64,000 nucleotides of DNA from Clostridiales bacterium (GTDB taxonomy: Bacteria > Bacillota > Clostridia > Oscillospirales > Oscillospiraceae), in contig SFLH01000016.1 of NCBI GenBank assembly GCA_004554585.1, forward strand, positions 3,525 through 67,524, in the 5' to 3' direction. The notes under the pieces were generated by a model. That model saw nothing but the letters and a program-made list of their open reading frames with translations, had not been told where the DNA came from and searched no databases. Both the position numbers and the translations under genes were made by a program. Within the stretch, counting starts at the first letter, position 1; each line of letters opens with the position of its first letter. Shown piece after piece: positions 59,707-64,000 of this stretch.

Positions 59707-60234
59707 ATGTTTACACCCAAAAACATTCAGGGCGCTTTGGAAGAACTCTACGACCTTTGCGATCCTGATTATATGGTAGATATGCTCGTAAACTACAGTG
59801 AGGAGTTCGATGATATTTCTCCTGCGCTTCTGGCAAAGTCGTTTCAGAAAAATGCCGAGATGATTAGCGAGTATCGAGTATTGTCCTCTGCTGGTGAGGG
59901 TATCGACTATCAGGGAAAGGTACTTCTGAACAGCAGAGCCGTGCGGCTTCTGTCCTATGTAGAAGATATGAGCGGCGATGAAAAAGTTCGCACGATTCAG
60001 AGCAAGGAGCTGTGGTTAGCAGAAGATATGACATTCTATGTGGTGTCCTGTATGTCTACGATCACGATGGACAAGGAAGAAGCCATTTGTCTTAACGAAC
60101 ACCGCAGCGTGGTTACTACGGTGGAATGCGAGGACGATATTTTCTTCGACATGGGTTCCCTGATTTGCGAACTGGACGATATTTGCTTGTTCGAGCTTTT
60201 AGCCGATGTGGATGCGACTATTTATGAACTGTAA
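59707..60234 (+). CDS. Element-encoded acidic protein of unknown function
   Basis: 175-residue acidic soluble protein starting 8 bases after parB. Contains repeated short strands and CEDDIFFDMGSLICELDD near the C-terminus. Homologues are expected in related conjugative elements; no domain is recognised. Confidence 0.65.
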   Translation: MFTPKNIQGALEELYDLCDPDYMVDMLVNYSEEFDDISPALLAKSFQKNAEMISEYRVLSSAGEGIDYQGKVLLNSRAVRLLSYVEDMSGDEKVRTIQSKELWLAEDMTFYVVSCMSTITMDKEEAICLNEHRSVVTTVECEDDIFFDMGSLICELDDICLFELLADVDATIYEL

Positions 60235-60288
60235 CAGGTTCATGGATGGTCGCTTTTCTTATTTCCAAAGAAACGGAGGTATCGAAAC

Positions 60289-60930
60289 TTGAAAGAATAC
60301 GATGTGAAGATCACCGAAACCTTGGAGAAAACGGTTACGGTGCAAGCAGAATCTCACGATGCGGCAGAGGAACAGGTTAGAGCCGCTTATTACAATTCGG
60401 AGTACATTCTGGACTCCGAAAACTTTACCGGTGTTGCGTTCGGCACGACCGAGGAACGGGAGGTTCAGAAAGAACAGGCAGATACCATGAATGTGTTGCT
60501 GGTAAAGCCGTTCATGTATCCGCAGGCTGTGCAGATCGGCTGTGAGCTGGAGGATTTGCAGAAAGCCGTAGGTGGCGATATTGAGGCAACTTATCCGTTC
60601 AATGAGCCGGTTGCACTGGTGATGCACGACGAAGGTAAACTCGTAGGCAAAGAACTGAACCGTGCGCTGCGTGATGATGACGGCGATATTTATGACATTA
60701 TCGCCGGTGATTTTCTGGTTGTGGGATTGGGCGAGGATGATTTTTGTTCTCTGTCCCCGGAACTGATGAAGCAGTTTGAGGAACACTTTCATCAGCCTGA
60801 GACTTTTGTACGCATGGGGCGCAGCATTATGGCGCTTCCCCTGCCGGATGACATGGTGAAGAAAGAAGATGCACCTGTCAAAGCTGATTCGGTTCCCCAC
60901 AAAAGTAACCCTGACCGAGATGTTCTGTAA
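60289..60930 (+). CDS. DpnD/PcfM-like plus DUF3846-like element protein
   Basis: 213 residues from a TTG start behind CGGAGGT. The first 60 residues (YDVKITETLEKTVTVQAES, AAEEQVRAAY) match the small DpnD/PcfM-type beta-alpha module of conjugative elements; the rest (VLLVKPFMYPQ, EDLQKAVGGDIEATYPF, DIIAGDFLVVGL) is DUF3846-like. Role unknown, probably accessory to transfer or defence evasion. Confidence 0.7.
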   Translation: MKEYDVKITETLEKTVTVQAESHDAAEEQVRAAYYNSEYILDSENFTGVAFGTTEEREVQKEQADTMNVLLVKPFMYPQAVQIGCELEDLQKAVGGDIEATYPFNEPVALVMHDEGKLVGKELNRALRDDDGDIYDIIAGDFLVVGLGEDDFCSLSPELMKQFEEHFHQPETFVRMGRSIMALPLPDDMVKKEDAPVKADSVPHKSNPDRDVL

Positions 60931-60940
60931 GGAGGTTCTT

Positions 60941-61252
60941 ATGCAAAGAAATTCGACGATTGGAGAGCTGATGGAGCGAAAGCGGATTCAGGATGGTGCC
61001 AAGGAGTACCAGGGACATACCTATATGGACTTGGCACGATTTGATGACGCCACCAAGCACATGATTATTTTCGATGTGCTGACCGATGAATCGCCTGTCG
61101 GTTGGAAAGGCGAAAGAAATCGCCTGTATTTGAGCGATGTGGGTTATCAGAAGGCTCTGGATAACCAGAAAGCTGGCAATATCAAGATTATCAGCCATGC
61201 CGCAGTTGCCAAGGGCAATCTGTATTACGACCACAGAGATATGGCACGATAA
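60941..61252 (+). CDS. Element-encoded protein of unknown function
   Basis: 103 residues with AAGGAGG 6 bases before the ATG. Begins MQRNSTIGELMERKR and ends in LYYDHRDMAR; one mixed alpha/beta domain, no signal or membrane segment. Not recognised. Confidence 0.6.
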   Translation: MQRNSTIGELMERKRIQDGAKEYQGHTYMDLARFDDATKHMIIFDVLTDESPVGWKGERNRLYLSDVGYQKALDNQKAGNIKIISHAAVAKGNLYYDHRDMAR

Positions 61253-61288
61253 TCTGTTCACTCTACTGCTTGCAGGAGGTGATGAATC

Positions 61289-61771
61289 ATGCAGGAAGAA
61301 GTTGAAAACAGAACAGTAAACCTGGCGATCAGCACAACCAAGCTGACGGGGCGCACTATCATTGCCGGTATCCGCAAGTATTTGCAGCACCGGGAAAAAG
61401 TGAAGATGAAAAAGGCACGAGACCCTGCCGTTCATGGAAAGCAATCCGTGAAACAGCTTTTGGGACAGAATCAGGGTGCTACGAATGTTGAGATCGACAA
61501 AGAGAGTATCCGTGATTTTGAAAAGCTCGCCAAGAAGTATGGCGTGGACTTTGCCGTAAGAAAAGATAAGTCCGTTGATCCTCCCCGGTTTCTTGTTTTT
61601 GTCCGTTCTAAAGATGCAGATGCTTTGGATGCAATCTGCAAGGAACATCAGGCAAGGGCATTAACCAAGAATGAAAAGCCGAGCGTTCTGGCGCAGCTGA
61701 AGAAGTTCAAGGAAATTGTCGCAGCGATTCCGAAGAAGGTTCGAGAGAAGAAACAGGAGCGTGATCTGTGA
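61289..61771 (+). CDS. PcfB-like conjugation protein
   Basis: 160-residue basic protein with GRTIIAGIRKYLQHREK near the N-terminus, VKQLLGQNQGATNVEI, and VDFAVRKDKSVDPPRFLVFVRSKD, the DUF3801/PcfB pattern. PcfB-type proteins accompany the VirD4-like coupling protein in Gram-positive conjugation. GCAGGAGGTGATGAATC precedes the ATG. Its stop overlaps the coupling-protein start. Confidence 0.8.
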   Translation: MQEEVENRTVNLAISTTKLTGRTIIAGIRKYLQHREKVKMKKARDPAVHGKQSVKQLLGQNQGATNVEIDKESIRDFEKLAKKYGVDFAVRKDKSVDPPRFLVFVRSKDADALDAICKEHQARALTKNEKPSVLAQLKKFKEIVAAIPKKVREKKQERDL

Positions 61772-62316
61772 TGGATAAGAGAAAAATGAAAAAGCTCCTG
61801 ATTCTGAATTTACCGTATTTTCTGGTAGGGTTGTTCGCTACGAATTTAGGAGAAGCATGGAGATTGGCTGAGGGGGCAGATTCATCTGCGAAAATCCTCA
61901 GCTTTTTTCATGCCCTTCCGATAGCCCTGAACAATCCGTTTCCCAGCTTTCACCCGTTGGATTTGCTGATTGGTATTCTCTGCGGCGCAGGACTTCGGCT
62001 GGCTGTCTATCTAAAAGGCAAAAACGCAAAGAAGTACCGACACAATGTTGAGTACGGTTCTGCTCGTTGGGGAACGGCAAAAGATATTGAGCCGTTTATT
62101 GCACCAAAGTTCGAGGACAATGTGATCCTGACGAAAACGGAGCGGCTGATGATGAGCAATCGCCCGAAGAATCCTGCCAATGCCCGAAATAAGAATGTTC
62201 TGATTATCGGCGGTTCGGGTTCCGGTAAAACTCGCTTTTGGTTGAAGCCAAACCTTCTCCAGATGCACAGTTCCTATGTGGTCACTGACCCGAACGGTTA
62301 CACTATAAGAGGATAG
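61771..62316 (+). pseudogene. VirD4/TraG-type coupling protein, truncated by insertion
   Basis: N-terminal 181 residues of a T4SS coupling ATPase that normally has about 600. Two membrane segments (about residues 8-27 and 60-80), the YGSARWGTAKDI motif and Walker A IGGSGSGKTRFW are intact. After SSYVVTDP the family continues KGT...; here it turns to NGYTIRG and stops. The change point (about 62292) marks the left end of another element. The conjugation function must be lost unless a second copy exists. Confidence 0.85.
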
Positions 62317-64000
62317 AAAAAAGGAGCGTTTCACAAACGAAGATTTCTTGAAGAAGGGAGGTCAAAACCGTGGCTAAGAAAGAAGAAATCAAAATCACAG
62401 CCCTGTATGAGCGTCTGTCAAGGGACGATGAACAGGCCGGGGAATCCGTCAGAAAGGGCTGAGAAACATTCGCCATTTTTATGACGATGGTTATTCGGGT
62501 ACGAATTTCAACCGTCCCGGCTTTGCCGCCCTGCTGGAAGAAATCGAAGCAGGTCATGTGGAAGTCCTGATTGTAAAAGACCTTAGTCGTTTTGGCAGAA
62601 ATTACCTGCAAGTCGGCTATTACACGGAGATTCTTTTCCCGAAGAAGGGCGTTCGCTTCATAGCTGTAAACAACAATGTGGACAGCGCCACCCCGCAGGA
62701 CAATGACTTCACGCCGTTTTTGAACATCATGAACGAGTGGTACGCAAAGGACACCAGCAACAAAATCAAGGCGGTATTCAAGTCCAGAATGAAGGACAGC
62801 CGCAGAGGTTGTCAGGAAAATCTTCCGGCTGGTATGTCAGGGCGTTACCACAACAGGCATTGCGGAAACTCTGGCAAAGGAAAAGGTGCTGATACCGTCT
62901 GCCTACGCTGCCCTGAATCAGCCGAAGAACTGCCGTCACAAGGAGATTGCAGACCCTTACCGCTGGAACGCCACCACCATCGGCTATATCCTCGACAGGC
63001 AGGAATACCTCGGTTGGGCAAATCCATCTGCGAGAACTTCAAAACCAAGCAGCGCAGAGCCGCAACGCCGGACGAGCTGATGATTTTCCCCGATACGCAT
63101 GAAGCCATCATCGACCAAGACACATGGGATATTGCCAGAAAGATACGCTCAAAGAAAAAGCCGAGAGTGGCGAACGGCACCTACTCCCACCGCCTGTCCG
63201 GGCTGGTGTACTGCGCTGACTGCGGGGCAAGGATGGGCTATATCAGCCCAGAAACCAAGCACAGCGACAAACGCTATGATTCTGATTCCGCTTTCCAATG
63301 CGGCAACTACCGAAGCGCCACAAACGATTGCGTCTCCCACTATGTGAAAACATCGGTTCTGGAAGCGGCGATTTTGCGGGCAATTCAAGCGGTGAGCAAA
63401 TATGTCCTTGAAAACGAAGCCGAGTTCATTGACCAGCTTAAAGTCGTTTGGAATGAGCATCAGGCAAGAGCGTTGGACAACGGACAGCAGGAGCTTGCCG
63501 AAGCGAAGAAGCGGATAGCTGATTTAGATGAAAAAATCAATAAGCTGTATGAAAGCTCCGTAAACGGTTTGCTGCCGGAGCGACAGGCACAGCGCATGAT
63601 TCAGCAGTACGATGAAGAACAGCTTGTGTTGGAAAAGCGTGTTGCAGAGCTGGAAAGTCTGGTTCAGCAGGACGAGATCAAGCAGGTGGACGCATCCCGC
63701 TTCATCGCTCTGGTCAAGAAATACCGAGACTGCGAGGAGCTGACCGACACCATGCTCTATGCGTTCATTGACAGGATCGAGGTTCACGAAGCCACAGGCG
63801 GTCGAACCATCTACCGCCAGCAGAACATTGACATTCATTTCAATTTCATCGGCAACTACTACCCGCCTGTTGAAGCTGTTTCCGAGGAAGAACGCATCGC
63901 CGCCATCGAAGCCGAGCAGCTGCGAAAGAAGCAGGAAAAGGGCAAGAGGTCAACCGAGCGCAGAAAGCAGAAGCTGGACGCTCTGCGGGCGGCTGCGGAA
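62292..64000 (+). mobile_element. Second inserted element carrying a large serine recombinase (partial)
   Basis: Sequence unrelated to the coupling protein begins at GACCCGA|ACGG. A GA dinucleotide lies at the junction (62292-62293), the crossover dinucleotide used by TnpX/TndX-type recombinases of Tn4451/Tn5397. The element runs beyond the window, so its right end and cargo are not visible. Confidence 0.65.
62370..64000 (+). pseudogene. TndX/TnpX-like large serine recombinase with three internal deletions
   Basis: GTG start with GGGAGG upstream; KITALYERLSRDDEQ contains the catalytic Ser. The frame breaks after about 29 codons (TGA 62460-62462), where about 14 residues (the NSIxxQK segment) are missing. 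The resolvase domain resumes (FYDDGYSGTNFNRPGF, IVKDLSRFGRNYLQVGYYTE). A second deletion near 62810 removes the SGSIPYGY region before VVRKIFRLV, and a third, short one near 63013 shifts frame after DRQEYLG. From CENFKTKQRRA to the window end the recombinase and zinc-ribbon (YCADCGARMGY) and coiled-coil domains are intact. The end lies outside the window. Confidence 0.88.

Noticed and set aside
1..64000. CRISPR arrays, rRNA genes, complete insertion sequences
   Set aside because: No regularly spaced direct repeats, no rRNA segments and no transposase genes with terminal repeats were found; the only recombinase is the broken serine enzyme at the right end.

Overview
The window is mostly chromosome of a high-GC Clostridia, most likely a gut Oscillospiraceae (Flavonifractor/Lawsonibacter-like). 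The grounds are the GC-rich coding style, the SCIFF ranthipeptide operon typical of Clostridia, S-layer-homology exoproteins, Hcp, a short NadB, AzlCD, BlaI/BlaR1-type sensors and EFR1-type ferredoxins. The species is an inference; no rRNA is present. Two AT-richer stretches look acquired: 1-1260 (chloramphenicol acetyltransferase-like gene and a HEAT-repeat gene) and about 56163-64000 (a remnant integrative/conjugative element).

Layout. 1574-8449: coiled-coil protein, gdhA, an ECF S component, a PLP decarboxylase with a coupled membrane protein, a flavoprotein and a papain-like exoprotein. 8484-11846: tightly overlapping nadB-nadC-nadA operon in which nadA is fused in frame to the DNA-binding domain of the NAD repressor NiaR. 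11885-14591: SCIFF peptide, terminator, radical-SAM maturase, two tiny genes and a SanA-like protein. 14665-19137: two BlaR1/MecR1-like proteases with their BlaI-type repressor and a double operator. 19149-26105: hairpin-rich spacer, rRNA methyltransferase, HAD phosphatase, ECF sigma/anti-sigma pair, pyridoxal kinase, carbonic anhydrase. 26195-32121: azlC-azlD-mnmG-MBL-mnmA-MBL, two metallo-beta-lactamase paralogues alternating with tRNA wobble-uridine modification genes. 32159-46370: phosphoesterase, DEAD-box helicase, HD hydrolase, MoxR/VWA pair, EFR1 ferredoxin, hybrid histidine kinase, CrcB, QueG-like protein, pnp and rpsO. 46641-55984: two SLH proteins (the first with an in-frame TAG), hcp with a cupin partner, a broken typA, a GntR-ABC exporter operon and a rhodanese lacking its cysteine.

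56081-64000: a tRNA-Arg(CCU) promoter and 5' half, then 110 bp further a second, degenerate tRNA-Arg(CCU) copy with its terminator; the two share an 11-bp anticodon-loop core. AT-rich mobile-element genes follow (RepA_N-type replication protein, ParA, ParB, accessory proteins, PcfB-like protein, VirD4-like coupling protein). The coupling-protein gene is cut just after its Walker A region by a second element carrying a large serine recombinase that itself has three internal deletions. The mobile region therefore looks like nested, decaying insertions.

Most notable: the NiaR-HTH::NadA fusion, the tRNA-Arg split, the nested broken elements, the typA gene missing its G3 motif, the premature TAG in an SLH protein, a hairpin cluster between moxR and its VWA partner, and a 25-residue membrane peptide encoded behind the SCIFF maturase.
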